A DNA stretch of 64,000 nt from Istiophorus platypterus (lineage: Eukaryota > Chordata > Actinopteri > Istiophoriformes > Istiophoridae). Positions 1 through 12,473 of this stretch are shown in pieces (position 1 is the first letter of the stretch; each line of letters starts with the position of its first letter). The stretch is from NCBI GenBank assembly GCA_016859345.1, contig CM029116.1:4801643-4865642 (forward strand), written 5' to 3'. The notes below the pieces were generated by a model. The model was not told the DNA's origin. It saw nothing but the letters and a program-made list of their open reading frames with translations, and did no database searches. A program made the position numbers and the translations under genes.

Positions 1-276
1 CCGGGCCGGGCCGGGCCGGGCCGGGCCGGGCCGGGCCGGGCCGGGCCGGGCCGGGCCGGGCCGGGCCGGGCCGGGCCGGGCCGGGCCGGGCCGGGCCGGG
101 CCGGGCCGGGCCGGGCCGGGCCGGGCCGGGCCGGGCCGGGCCGGGCCGGGCCGGGCCGGGCCGGGCCGGGCCGGGCCGGGCCGGGCCGGGCCGGGCCGGG
201 CCGGGCCGGGCCGGGCCGGGCCGGGCCGGGCCGGGCCGGGCCGGGCCGGGCCGGGCCGGGCCGGAGCCGGGCCGGA
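1..276. repeat. (CCGGG)n pentanucleotide array at the window edge
   Basis: A perfect tandem run of the 5-bp unit CCGGG starts at base 1, so its left end lies outside the window. It is uniform to about 264, then decays through two units with an inserted A. It is fully G+C with a CpG in every unit, and the strand pairs CCGG with itself, so it could be heavily methylated and structured. It has no coding meaning. Confidence 0.97.
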
Positions 277-1059
277 GCTGGGAAAAAAGACTAGAGTAGA
301 TTAAACTTAGTAGCCGCCACAGCGGTGGGATATAAAGGCTGTGACGCCATTCAGTAACAACGTAAGGCTTCACGCCCGCGTTGTACCAACACTCATCGCT
401 GGTTCAATGTACCATGACATGCCGAAAAATTCCCCACTGACCTTAACCCTGGAAATTTGTTGTTCCACCAAAAGTTCAATGCAAACAGGAATGTGTTTCT
501 TCATGCATTTGAATGGAAATGCCACCACAGCCATCGGAGAGCAGCTACGCAGCTAGCGTGTTAACAGTGTTAGCCAATAGTCTGTTAGCTGATTCCTCTT
601 TTGATGCTAACTTCCTGCGACACACGATGGCCACGATTTTTTTTTTTCAACATGCTAATGAACGTGAAAATTCTGGACCAAATAAACCAAACAAACAACA
701 AAATAAACCAACAACGACGACGACACAAAGAGTAGTTTTACAGTAACAACAAAGAGCACAGAGGTTCCCATGGCAACGAATGGACTTCCGGTTGAATCCC
801 AGTGAGACCGAGTCCATTAGTTCATCTGGTTCATTCTGGTGTTTTATGTAATAAAACCCATCTTCCCTTTGACCTCCTTGTGTCTCCGGCATCTCGAGTC
901 TCTGCGGCTCTCGGGCCTGTTTCTCTCAGAGGGAGATTTAAGAACCACTGACACATGGACAGAACAAAGCGATGTCGGCGACCGACCTTCGGTCCGCGTA
1001 ACGAGAAACCCAATGCTCCCGCGGCGGCTAATCGGTCGCGATGTGTCTTGGCCGGCTGC
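277..1059. other. Unique DNA, no gene seen
   Basis: Ordinary mixed-composition sequence between two GC-rich repeats. Only short chance open frames occur, and none resembles a known protein. I see no convincing RNA gene, promoter or mobile element. Confidence 0.5.
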
Positions 1060-1670
1060 CGCGAGACCCGACCGGCGGGGACCGGTCGGACCCAACAGTG
1101 GGGACCGGCTCAGGACCCAAGAGGACCCGACCAGTCCCGACCGGACCCGACTGGAGCCGACCGGTCCGGACCCCACCCAACTGGTCCGCACCCGACCCAT
1201 CCGAACCCGACCGGTCCCGACCGGACCCGACCGTTCCCAACTTGTCTGGTCCCGACTGGTATGGTCCCGACCGGACCCAGCTTGACCCGACTGGACCCGA
1301 CCGGTCCCAACTGGTCCCGACCGGTCCCAACCCAACCCGTCCCGACCTTTCTGGTTCCGACTGGTCCTGACTTGTCCAGTCCCGACTGGACACGACTGGT
1401 CCCGATCAGTCCAAATCGGACCCGACCGGACCAAACCGGACCCGACTGGTCCTGACCCGACCCAACTGGTCCCGACCGGACCCAACTGGACCCGACCAGT
1501 CCCGAACCGACTGGTCCTGACCCGACCCTCCCTGACCGGTCCCCCCCGGACCCGACCGGACTCAACCGGTCCCGACCCGACCCGTCCGGCCCTGACCCTT
1601 CCTGACTGGTCCCGACCTGTCCCAACCTGTCCGGTCCCGACCGGATCCAACTGGTCCCGACCAGCTGTGC
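1060..1670. repeat. Degenerate GC-rich minisatellite, ~10-bp core CCCGACYGGW
   Basis: About 600 bp are built from diverged copies of a roughly 10-bp core that alternates between CCCGACCGGA and CCCGACTGGT. Copies differ by point changes and small indels, which suggests an old array. Several overlapping frames stay open on both strands (148 to 268 codons) because the core carries no stop codon. Their translations are simple G/R/S/V or P/D/T repeats, so they are not treated as genes. Confidence 0.9.
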
Positions 1671-2018
1671 CGCGAGGACGAGTTGGTTTGTTTGCCTCTT
1701 TCCTTTTTTTCAGCTTTTCAGAGACGGGGCGTCGAATTGCAGCGGAATCGAATCAATGGCCTCCGCACATCCATTTGTAGCAGATTAGCAGATTTGTTTT
1801 TGTCGGCGGCGATTCCGAAAGCTTCGCTGAGCAGGTTCGCCGGGTGGGAGGGGCTTTGGAGGGGGGGGGTCATAGCTTACAACGCCGCGCCCACGGATTC
1901 ACTGAGACATGAAGCTGTGTAAAACGTAGAACTTTGGACTCAATTAAATATTCTCTGATGACCTCTGGTGCCCAAAGATAATTGAGTGGTTAAGCCAGCC
2001 GCTGCAGCTACCTGTGCA

Positions 2019-2051
2019 TGTGTGTGTGTGTGTGTGTGTGTGAATGTGTTT

Positions 2052-2110
<59 letters not shown>
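2019..2110. repeat. (GT)n microsatellite, two blocks
   Basis: Two uninterrupted GT blocks, 2019-2042 and 2055-2110, are separated by a short AATGTGTTTTAT interruption. A short open frame through it reads only as alternating Cys/Val. Confidence 0.98.
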
Positions 2111-2115
<5 letters not shown>

Positions 2116-3862
2116 CTGGCGTATAATCAGATCCCACTACTTCATTTTCTCCACTGCCTCCTCATCTCTGTCTGCCTGACTCATTTCCTACTCTGGAAAA
2201 AAAAAAAAAGAAAAAGCCCCTCTGCTTTTTAAATGACTAATCATATTTAAATATTAATTGGCGTATTCACAAATTTTTCTTTGGGTTGACCTGCAGTGGA
2301 AAACACGTTTAAATTTTTCCACATCAACATCTAATGTGAAAGTCTTTGGAGCATTATCCGATACGTTCCGTTGGTACCGAACTATGAGTGAGGCACCATC
2401 ATCGCTAACGTTTCCATCGTTTTGGGTTCTAATCCGTTTTTTTTGTTTGTGTTGTTTTTTCTTAATCTCAGCCATTAAGTAGGTAATTTGTATCCTTTAG
2501 CTCAGATGCCTTGGTTTTGATTAATCGCTCCTCGCCGTCGGCGTCTATTTATCCACAGCACCTAATTTGATTTGGACATCGAGGTAAACTCCACGTACGT
2601 CTCAATGCGGGCGGCGGTGGTGGTGGTGGGGGGGGGGGTCACGTAACGGCCAACTGGGCCGATAGCTCTGGTGCGCTCGGACGTACAAATCACGCCCATC
2701 GCACTTTCGCATCTGGAGTTCCCACGCCGCCCCACCGGCGTTGTCTGTTTATTTGCTCGTGTGTTCGTTTTCTTTCCCGGGTGGAGGACCTCTCGACCGA
2801 TGCAGCGGCGCCTCGCGGCCTCACGGCGGAGCGCGGTGCTGCCTCGGCCGCCGGCGCCGCTGACGAGGATCGTTTCTGACAAAGGGGTCAGCGGCTGTGC
2901 GCGACGACCGACATGCCCGCGTGCGCTGATGCGCCGCCTCCTCTGGCACAGTTAGTCCAAATGTAGAGTGGCACTGACGCTAATGCACACTGATAAAGCT
3001 GTGAGAGTCAATAGTTGGGGGAAGGGAGAGTGGGGGCGGGAGGCCCCGGACTCTTAATTTGCCCCCATTTGTCCCATTTGTCAGATGCTGGAACTCGCGG
3101 TGACCGGGCCTATGAGTCACCGTGAGCACCATCCGGGGGGGGGGTCGCCTCAAGGTCGGCGGAGTTTGGCGCTTTTTAGCAGGTGAAAGCTCGTTTTCCC
3201 CGGCCAGCTTCCTGTCCAGGATGGACGCTGAGTGAGGTCTGACTCAACCCATGATGCTCAGGCCCGGCCTCGGACACGCCGCCGCTCCTCCGGCCGAGGA
3301 AATGACGGCGGCGTCAATGTATAAAGTCCGCCAGCGCTCTGGCGCCGGGGAGCGTTTCGGCGTCCCGGTCTCCGATTTTGTCCCTCGACACGGCACCGCC
3401 GTGGAGCCCCATTAGCCGGGAGAGTGTCTTCTTAACTAATAACAAAGCCAAATTGGTAGCCAGTTGTAATTCCATCCCAATTATTTTCAACAGACGCAAA
3501 ATTAAACCAATAAATACTTGTGGTACGCTGGCATAAAAAAAAATAAAATATAATCATTGCATCATTATCTAAAAAAGTGGGACAATTAAATAAATCATCA
3601 AATTAAATTGTTGTTCAGGAAATCAGCTCAGCAAGGAGCTAGAATCAAAGGGTCTTTAATCGACATCAGGAGATCTAAGTACCAAAAATACACTCGAAAG
3701 AAACGACGCCACAAATAAAAAAAGAGATAAAAAAGGACCAGTACGAATCCGTGACTTATCGTAACCTGGGCACGGGATGTATATTGTCCATGCGTTGACA
3801 GCGGTGGCCCTGTAGCAATGGGGGGGGGCAAACTCCATCTCGGCGCCTCTCAAACCTCTCAG

Positions 3863-3884
3863 ACACACACACACACACACACAC
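3863..3884. repeat. (AC)11 microsatellite
   Basis: Uninterrupted AC dinucleotide run of 22 bases. A looser GT-rich run with TGTGAG units follows at about 4081-4111. Confidence 0.97.
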
Positions 3885-4962
3885 GACTTCCTCTCCCGAC
3901 GGCCGCAGTATTCCCAGCAGGACTCTGATGTCGGGGGCCGTCAGCACTTTTCTCACCGGAGGGTTTAGGCCTTTCGTTCTGCTCCGGGACGGCGGAGTCT
4001 GATTGGAGGACGCTAATACGCAGCTGAACGGCAGAGCCGCTCACGCCGGGGCGGGGGCGTGGTGTGTGTGCGCGTGAGCCTGAGTGTGTGTGAGTGTGTG
4101 TGTGTGTGTGTGCTTACACATGTGCGTCTCCAGCAGCCACTGCAGGCATCCCTCAAGACGCCGACAAAATTTATTCATGGGATCCGAGCGGTTTGTTTAC
4201 GAGCCGTCTCATTTACAAAATAATAGGCAATAATAATTTCAGTGGATTGATCCTGGGTTAATCCAAATAATGGCAAATTCATTCTAATTTCTTTTTTTTT
4301 TCCTGGAAACAGAACTGACTCGTTCTGTCTGTCGTCAGACGGTGTGAACTACTGCCAGTCGGTCGGGCCGGGTTTCATCCAACGAAGGCGAACAAACGAT
4401 GTTGGGGGAGGGAGGTGTTCCACGCAACCGGAACCCCCCCCAAAAAAACCCTAAATCGGAAAGACGGCGTTCCTGTGTCGCCGCGACACAATTAAAATCC
4501 GAGAGAATCCTCTCAAGAATTAAAAATTCAAGCGTGAGTCGGCCCAAGCTGACAAAAGCCGGGACCGAAGCTAAAGCCCTTTAAGTCGTTACTTCCTGGT
4601 AAACAACCTCCTTTCGGCCGGCGGATCGATCCGCTGACGCCTTTGTGCCGGGCGGCGCTTCGCGGCCACTGTTCACCGCTTCTCCGCCAGATATCAAAAA
4701 AACGGGGACGAGCTCGTCTCTGACACTTGAATTCATTGTTCTCCGTCGTTCTTTGTCGCCCCACTCGAGAGCTGCTTTTATTCTGTTATTCAAAGAAGTT
4801 TTGTAATACGGAGAATATGTGATGGTCATGGATTCTGTTTTCATAGCAGGAAAAAAATACTTAGACTCTGTTTAATGTGCTTTGGTCATCCCACTGTTGC
4901 AGAAGTCTTCCTGAAAAAACAATGGATGATTTGAAGTAAATGCAGTAATAGACATGGTGGTT

Positions 4963-4964
<2 letters not shown>

Positions 4965-4995
<31 letters not shown>
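4965..4995. repeat. (GT)15 microsatellite
   Basis: Uninterrupted GT dinucleotide run flanked by unique sequence. Confidence 0.97.
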
Positions 4996-4997
<2 letters not shown>

Positions 4998-6899
4998 GTC
5001 TTGAAGAATCAAGAACAAGGTTGGTCATCACGATGATTGCGCTGGTTACCGGCTGCAAGGTTAAAGCAGGTTAAAGGTCAACGCCCGCCGGGCCGCCACC
5101 TAAACGTGGAAGGTCTTCGTTCAAACCGCCTTTTAGTCGTCGTTTCAAGTCCGGAGCGGAGGAGCAAGCTCCCAGAGAGACGAAAGGGTTGAGGGGACGA
5201 AAGAAAAGAAGAAGAAACGTGGCGAACCGAGAATCCGAAGGCGGAAAGCTGGAGTAACCACAAGACTCGGGACAAAAAGTAGCATTGTATGAGAAATGTT
5301 TTTTATAACAAAGTGAGAGGATGATAATGTTTCGCTTTGAGCCAATTGGATGGCGAAACCCAACGACATGCTCCCTAGAGACCCAGCCCAGCGGCCGCGG
5401 CGGCAACGGCGACGGCGGCAGCTCGGCTGCAAGCACATGGACGTGTTCCAGCGGTGGTCGTTAAAAAAAAACGAAAAAAAACCCCTGACAAAATAAAAGC
5501 TCAGAAGTTCTAACTTGGCTACTAAGTATCAGGGTTTGTGGTCAGAACCAGCAAAAATTTCAACACTGGACGAAAGCCACAGTGGGAATAGGTTCCCATG
5601 GAAGCGGTTGTGTGTGTTGGCGGCTCACACCCAACGTTTAGTTCCGTCCTAGTTTTTTTTTCTGTCCAAGCCGTTGACCTGTCGCCCGTATCACCTAAAC
5701 TCTGGATTCGCCGTTCCGCGCGAGCTAAATTAAATTAGGCAGCGAGCAGCAGAGCATGGCAACGTTTATCCTGAGGTCTGTTCAGGCCGTAGCACTTTGT
5801 GTCCAGACAATAACAAGTTACTGCATAATCTGGTGCGGCAGCTAAAGAAATATTACACCGCGGAGGACCTCAGGGCATGTTATGTTTTTCCTACTCCTAT
5901 ATATATATATAATTTATGTGTATAACCTTTTAATACAGATACAGTAACTTTGGAGACCACCTTAAAAAAGAAACAAAAAAAAACCCCGAGGCAGCGGAGA
6001 GATTCTGAGTTTACGTTACCTCGGCAAAGTTTACAGGGAAGATCCTCGACATCGAACCTCTGAGGACGTATGACATGAGAGCGACAGCATCCCGTACAGT
6101 AACACACTTTTTAGCCGATAACAGGAACGAGAGCAGGAAATAAAAAAGAAAAATAAACTGGCTTTTTTTTTTCCAAAGATGCAGGAAACAATTTCTTTAT
6201 CAAAAAAACAGAAAAAAAACGTTATTAGGAAAAGGGACTGAATAAACAAACAATCTTTCCTCAGGCTGTGACGCAGGTTCGGCCCCCCCCCCTAGTTTTT
6301 TTGATAACGGCCGACGATATTTGCAGACAAAACAACATCCGGTGACGCAGTTTCGGCAAGAACATTTATTTTACGCGTTGTATTACAAGGTTATAGCTGT
6401 AACGGAAAAAATGTTTTGCTTATTGGCAGCGAAGGAATAAACCGAGGCGAAGGCCGAACCTAAAAGCCCAGTCCAGACATTAGCGGCGATTTATTTCGGC
6501 CGATAAAATCAGAGCGAAAAGCCAAACTCATCATCTCATGAGGCCGCACTGAAGTATTAATGATTTATTCAGCCTCAATTGCGATTATATGTCCGGGCTT
6601 ATTAGCATCATAAAATGTGAGATTCGTAATTATAATTGTAAAAAACAGGAGGACTGATCTCCATAAACTCCTGGCAGGTACGGTCAGCTCGCGTTGCTCC
6701 ACGGAGATCGCAGACGCCGATACCGAATCGTGAACTCTCTGACGTCACGCTGTAATGGATGGAGCCCCGCCCCCAAATGAGGAGCTTCGACAAACTGGTC
6801 TTTGAATCCGAGGCCCACGGGAGCATTTCTCCCAAAGCGCGAGTCCGAGGGAACGTTGTAGAGCTTCCTGACCGCGGCTGCGTCGGCGGGGTGGGGTGG

Positions 6900-7190
6900 G
6901 GGGGTGGGGGGTAGCCAGCCGTGCATGTTAAAAGCCTATGTGCCATCAAAGCCCCTCGGGCTACAAAGGGCTCTTTTAGCAAATGGATGGCAACAGCTGC
7001 AAAATTCTGGGCCGTTGCTAATGTGCACGGTGCAGATGTCTGCACTTGAGTCCCACAGTTTGAGACAGATCTGTCTGGCTCTACACTGGGCCTCTCTCAT
7101 CATATCACTGTGGCTTCATTAAGCGCTGAGCTCAGTATCAACATCTGCCCGGCAGTTTTTGGCTCTTCAATTAAAGGGAGAATCCGTGAG
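6900..7190. promoter_or_regulatory. Candidate conserved noncoding element 3' of nectin1
   Basis: About 290 bp of non-repetitive sequence with balanced composition sit among repeat-rich DNA. Short TAAT/ATTA-type and TTTGAGAC/AGATCTGT-type words occur, and no frame has protein-like content. The texture resembles deeply conserved vertebrate noncoding elements. If real, it lies just beyond the presumed nectin1 poly(A) site and could be an enhancer of nectin1 or of a neighbour outside the window. This is inference from composition only. Confidence 0.25.
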
Positions 7191-7518
7191 AAAAACCTAC
7201 TGTAACAACCGTCGGAGACCCCTCCTTATGTACTGCGCGTATCCCCCTCATCCATCTCGTGTTTAGCGCGACATCAAACGATTGTCGGCGTACGCCGGCG
7301 GCGCCGCTCCCGGCTTTTCGCAATCACTTGTTCCCGGCGGTGGCGGAAGCTGTCTCGGCGCCAACAGGCGACTCATCATCTATACCTGTGAGGTTTGATC
7401 TTCATCATCCGATTTGTCTCGTGGCTCGGGCACAAAAAAAAAAAAGAAGGAACAAAAACTGGAGCGGACGGACGGAAAAGTCTTCCTTCGCCTGAGCCGC
7501 GGCCGCCACCGCTCCGCC

Positions 7519-7588
7519 ACAGTAGCCGACACCGTAGCCGCCACTGTAGCCGCCACTGTAGCCGCCACTGTAGCCGACACCGTAGCCT
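7519..7588. repeat. 12-bp minisatellite, TAGCCGCCACTG
   Basis: About six tandem copies of a 12-bp unit, alternating between TAGCCGCCACTG and a TAGCCGACACCG variant. Being a multiple of 3, it gives a short S-A-T-V or H-C-S-R repeat in overlapping open frames, which are not considered genes. Confidence 0.9.
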
Positions 7589-7785
7589 TTTAATTACGAA
7601 AAACAAAACCAAACAAAAAAACGGCAATGATGATCCAAAAACCGGAATGCTGGGGATGCGACATGGCGGGTCTGTCTAATGGCTGGAAATCCAGAAAGAG
7701 GAGAATGTGTTCCTGGGAGCGGAGCAGCGTATGGATTTAAATATTGTTCTAACAAGGTCTAATCTTTGTTCAAACCGAAGAGAAT

Positions 7786-7791
7786 TTTATT
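7786..7791 (-). promoter_or_regulatory. nectin1: Probable nectin1 poly(A) signal
   Basis: The minus strand reads AATAAA here, in the context TGCAAATAAAATTCTC. It lies about 4.2 kb downstream of the nectin1 stop codon. Cleavage would be expected 10-30 bases further along the minus strand, near 7756-7776. Another AATAAA lies nearer the stop codon, at about 11660, and could give a shorter mRNA. The distal site is preferred on context only. Confidence 0.45.
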
Positions 7792-10278
7792 TGCAGGACA
7801 AAAAAAAAAAACAAAACAAGAAAACAAAACAAAAAAAAAAAACAAAAAACATTCATGTCTTACACTGAAGGCTCACAGGAAGTGGTTACAGCCGGGGAGA
7901 CAGATCCGGTCGAGGCCCTGAGTCAGGCGACAGGGACACATGACCGGGCACAGCTATAGGGACAGGACAGTGCCGCTATTACAAAAAAGAGAATTAAAAA
8001 TAATAATAGAAATAAGAAAAACAATGCACAGCGATAACAAGTGTGTCGCAGACATGAACCATATTCAATCAGGTAACACACACCTATCCAATCAGTGGAC
8101 TGGGACAGAACATCGTTGACTATTGAACTCATTTAATGATTAAAACAAATACAAGTTACTTCACTGGGTCATCACAATTGAACAGAGAGATTTTTTTCTT
8201 CTTTTTTTTTCTTTTTTCCATATTTGTAACACCCTCAGAAATATACATTCACATGGCTGCATACAGACAACTTCTCTCTTTTTCGTTTTTTTTTTTTTTT
8301 TCTCCCGTGACATTGAAATCGATAAACCGTGCGCAATCGCCGACCTTTTTCGTGCGGCGGTGAAGCCGCTAGCGGCGTGTGTTGGAAACGTACCGGAGGG
8401 GGGGAGCGCTTTGCGGGCGGGACTTTGGAAGCAAGCTAGGCGTCAACGTCGTCTACCCATCGTCCGAGTCTCTACGTTTGCAGTCAAAATAGGTATATTT
8501 TTACATGAGCAGGGTCCCTACGCAATTGTCCCTAAATAAATTCCCGACTATAATCTCAACCTTATGTACAGTATTTACAGTGGAATGTTGAACATACTGA
8601 ATACAAAAAGTAGATAAGGATGGAATGGAGTTACAGTCAGTATTACAAAATAGAAACTCATAACACCCCGACAACATGAAGACAATGTTCACATCTACCA
8701 GTACACAGAATGTTAACTCAAATCCGAAAGGCCTTTTTTTTTTAGTCTTTTTTTTGCCTCTCTCATTCCAACATGGCCGACGAGCAAGCTAGGCAGTGGT
8801 TTCGTACGGATACAAAGAAAAGAAAAAAAAAAAGGCAAACAACAAAAATTTTAACTTGTGCTTCAAAAAACGGGGGCAGCGTTGAGCCAGAGTTGCTTTT
8901 CTTCTTTTTAAATTTAAATCTACGAGTTAAATCTCTTTTCACGGGGTCGGCTTTAATTGTTGTGCTTAGAAAAAAATCGGCAACGTGCGACTAAGTTGTT
9001 GCTAACGTCAGATTTTTTTTGGGGGGGGGGCTTTTAAGGTAAAAAAAAAAAAAAAGTGCTGCGTTGCCAGGTGGCAACGATTAAACCTGAACACGGTAAT
9101 GAGGGCAGGTTTCACGGAGATCGGTCGGTTGTAAAGAGCGAGTATCGGCGCGGCGTTAGCATCGCGCCGGAGATCGGATGGAGGAAACATCCCCACTATG
9201 TTTATGACTGAAATCCACTGAAAGCCTAAACAAAAAAAAAGAAAAACGAAGCAGCCACCACTTGTTTGCAGTCCGTGTCGCATTTCATCATTTATCACGT
9301 TAGTTTAGGCATGAACGAGTAAAACTGTGGAGCGGCGACTGTTCAGGCTGCCTCACGTCTCCCTAACTTCGATAGGCACTGAATGCACGAATAAAAGATT
9401 CAAAAACAAAAAAACAAAAACGCTTCTCATTACCTCCGTCGAAAAAAGGTAACGGTGGAACAGTCCATCGGCAGGTGATTGATAAAGTGAAGGCAACACA
9501 AAAAAACAAACCAAAACTGTGATTTGATCTGCGCTTTAAAAGCAGCATCCCCGCCACCCCCCCCCACCGCAGCCCCTGGCCCCGCCCCCGAAAGTAGCGG
9601 ATACATTAAACAGCGACGACGACGGACCTAGACTGAGGTCGACGGAAGAGCACGAGCGACTTTACCGGTAAACGAGGCTGAACTGAAACCTCTTTAATTA
9701 GAACGCGATGTCTCCCAGTTTTCCGACGTTGGTTTGCGTTAAAAAAAACAACAAAAAACAAACAACAAAACAATGCGATTTAGCGTGAAGCTCATGATCA
9801 ACATGCTCATCTACGAACCGACAGTAGACGAGCGTGAACGGATAAACATTCACATCTCCAGCTGGCAGAGACGTCTGCTCTCACAGAGATGATATTTTTT
9901 CATCTTTATGTAGGTATGTTTGCGTGTGTGCGTGTATATATATATACACACAAACACACACTCTTTTGTGTGTTGCTAGGTGCTGTGCGCCCTCAAAGTC
10001 CCATCAACGTCCGTGTGGACAACATTGACAAAGTGCTGTCTTTTCAGCTGCAAATGAGGACAAACGCACTGGAACTGATACGGAAAAAGTAAAAGAAAAA
10101 AATAAAATAGCAACATACACACTTCAACTCCCACACAAAAAAGACATGCATAAAATGAGGCTTGATAAAGTATTTATAATATTCAGAGCCAGTCAGATAC
10201 GTGATTTATATCCACGGATTTACTCCTTCGCCTGTTTTAGCAGATATTTCACATCGAACTTATTATTATTATTCATTT

Positions 10279-10282
<4 letters not shown>

Positions 10283-10312
<30 letters not shown>
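10283..10312. repeat. (GT)15 microsatellite, CA repeat in the nectin1 sense strand
   Basis: Uninterrupted dinucleotide run. On the minus strand it is (CA)15, the class of RNA sequence bound by hnRNP L, so it may matter if the surrounding region is transcribed as 3' UTR. Confidence 0.97.
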
Positions 10313-10314
<2 letters not shown>

Positions 10315-10427
10315 GAAAAATGCATTTTGCTGATTGTATAATGGACCTCAGCTCTGAGGAGACAATTCATTTGCTATGCTGGCATCCACTGGCACTTATT
10401 AACAATGATTAAAAAAACATATAATTA

Positions 10428-10431
<4 letters not shown>

Positions 10432-10493
<62 letters not shown>
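10432..10493. repeat. (AT)31 microsatellite
   Basis: Uninterrupted AT dinucleotide run of 62 bases. It is fully self-complementary, so both DNA cruciform and RNA hairpin forms are possible. It lies within the presumed nectin1 3' UTR. Confidence 0.98.
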
Positions 10494-10495
<2 letters not shown>

Positions 10496-11967
10496 GCCTT
10501 CAGACCTTCACTGTATTCCCATTGGTGGATTCCGATGCCGACAACCAGTCGTAGTTTTTAAAATTCCTCAAACAGCAGAAATTTGTGTAAGAAAAAAAAA
10601 AGAAAAAAAAAAGGAGACAGATCAAAAACGACACGAAAGCAGCAGGTGACTCGTCACAGTCCAGCGCCGTCACCATCATATTCAGAATTCCCTTTACGTG
10701 CGAAAACGTGGCCAATAAAAAGCGTCGGTGGACGATTTCCTGTCCGGTCCGACGGCGTGGGGGGGGGGGCTTCAAAGCCGATTCCTCAGCACAGAGTCAC
10801 GCGACCGGAGAGAGAGACGGAGTCGTCGTCGTCGAGGATAAAGACAACCCCCCCCGGGACACTTTTTCTCCGACAAATCAAACACACAAAAACATTTCAT
10901 GATAGTGGTAAGATTTCGAGCTCGTTCGCACCGGTCAAACTGAAGTCAAGTGACAGTCACAACGTTTCAGAGCTTCTGGCGAAGGTTTCGCCGTGAGACT
11001 CACCCGAGCCTCTTTAGGACGCCACTGCGACGCAGAGCGGAAACTGCTGCGTGTGCGTGTGCGATACGGATGCAGCCCTTTTCTAACCCGCTGTTCCGAT
11101 TAACCGATGCGGGATCCGCCTCGACGCGACCCGGAAAACTGAAACGCGCTCGATGTTTATCCGTTACCGCCACGTCGCTAGAGCTCGGCGGACCGACTCC
11201 CGGGCAAATAAAACACCGAAGGCCGAGAAACACTAACCACGTCTTTGGGAAAACAAAAAAACAAACAAACAAACAAAAAAAACGACGACAACGTGAGAAA
11301 CACGAAGAAAATCTCTCCTCTAATCGCGTCATTCAACTCTCGATCCTCTGGTTGCTTAAAAACAAAATTAAACCCATAAAAAATCATACAAAATGACATA
11401 AAAGTGACATAACTGCAATGGTAATAGAAAAGAAAAAAAATAAAACAACCATAGACAAATCGTACATCCAGTGTAGGACTTTCACAAATGTGCTCAGCAA
11501 AACCTCAACCTGCAGTCTCTTTTTATACATTTAATACATTTATAACATGAAAAAGAATTTAAAAAAAATACACAAAAAGAATAATACACCAGTATTAATC
11601 AACCGACCACCTCCGCCGCCTCGTGGGCCGCGACAACGAGTCCCGCAACATACCTCAGTTTTTATTCTTTGCCCATTCGCCCGATGGAGCTGACGCACCG
11701 ATGCGGTCGTGCTGAGGAGTTGATGTGGCTAGCACTTAAATAGACGCTCGATTTTCTAATTGAGATTACTTGGGTGGGGTCTTATGTTTGGGGGGGGGGG
11801 GCACTGGGTCGACCAAAACAGGGGGAACAGGGTGTGGTTTGACGAACGGGAGGGCGGGGTTTTTCGGTGATGGAGGTGAAGGGCACGGTGGAATGTGGGT
11901 GGGGGTTGGGGGGTTGGGGGGGGGGGGGGGCAAGGGTTGTTTGTTTTGGTTTGGCTGTCGCATGCCA

Positions 11968-12473
11968 CTACACATACCACTCTTTCTTAGAAATGACCGA
12001 GCCGTCGGTCTGAGAGATCATATCGTCGGCTATCTCGGGTTCGGGGTCGTACTGGAAGGCCAGAGTCCGCTCGTCATAATCCCGGCTCTCCCCTTCGTCC
12101 ACCGTGAAATAGGGCCTCTTCAGGTCCTCCGCCTCGGCGTCAAAGTCGCGCTCGCTCGCCTCGAAGCCGCCGGGCCCGCCGATCTGGGCCGGCTTCTTCT
12201 CGTCGTCCGAGTCGTCCGGGTACTGCAGGTTCTTGGGGACGGGGGGGTGGGCGGGCAGGCCGCCGGCCTTGCTGTACCCGTTCCCAAACACGTGCTTCTT
12301 GGTGCTGTAGTCTCCCTTGAAGGTGCGCTGGCGGCGGCGCAGGAACACAAAGAGCAGTATGGCCGCCACGCCCAACAGGGCGACTCCCCCCACGGCGCCG
12401 CCGATGGCGGCCCCCGCATTGTGCTGCTCCTGTGGGATCTCATGGCCCCCGGGTGACGGGTTGTTAGGGAATT
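11968..12473 (-). CDS. nectin1: Nectin-1, last coding exon: transmembrane segment and cytoplasmic tail
   Basis: This exon anchors nectin-1 in the plasma membrane and links it to the actin-binding scaffold afadin at adherens junctions. The acceptor CTACCCAG lies at 12474-12481 and the exon begins at 12473 in phase 1, so a G from the previous exon plus AA gives the Glu before FPNNP. Reading 5' to 3' there is a short extracellular stalk, a hydrophobic membrane span rich in Gly/Ala/Leu/Val (about 12345-12420), the stop-transfer RRRQR, and the tail. The tail keeps nectin-1 hallmarks: FKGDYSTKKHVFGNGYSKAG, LQYPDDSDDEKK, KRPYFTVDE, and the C-terminal EWYV that binds the afadin PDZ domain. The stop codon is TAG at 11968-11970. 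Nectin-1 is preferred over nectin-3, which shares the terminal EWYV, because of the juxtamembrane and YPDDSDDEKK motifs. The acidic stretch of the mammalian tail is shorter here. I cannot tell which fish ohnologue this is. Confidence 0.95.

Larger units (their letters stand above)
1671..6899. other. Gene-free DNA downstream of nectin1, with microsatellites
   Basis: No exon with splice sites and recognisable protein similarity was found on either strand. The stretch carries (GT)n microsatellites, short G or C runs of 8-11 bases and A/T runs. Some AT-rich, non-repetitive parts, for example around 6480-6640, have the texture of noncoding regulatory DNA, but this cannot be shown from one sequence. 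Confidence 0.5.
7765..11967 (-). other. nectin1: Presumed nectin1 3' untranslated region
   Basis: The DNA following the nectin1 stop codon on the minus strand is AT-rich, with many A or T runs, and has no further exon. It stays unique and UTR-like through about 8480-8700 and ends at a good poly(A) signal. Read as mRNA it would carry a CA repeat (10283-10312), a 62-base AU repeat (10432-10493) and several U-rich tracts, all plausible sites for RNA-binding proteins. Mammalian nectin-1 alpha mRNAs also have multi-kilobase 3' UTRs, as I recall. The 3' boundary is inferred and needs transcript evidence. Confidence 0.5.

Noticed and set aside
844..1650. 268-codon minus-strand frame and overlapping plus frames
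   Set aside because: They follow the degenerate CCCGACYGGW repeat and read as simple repeats on both strands.
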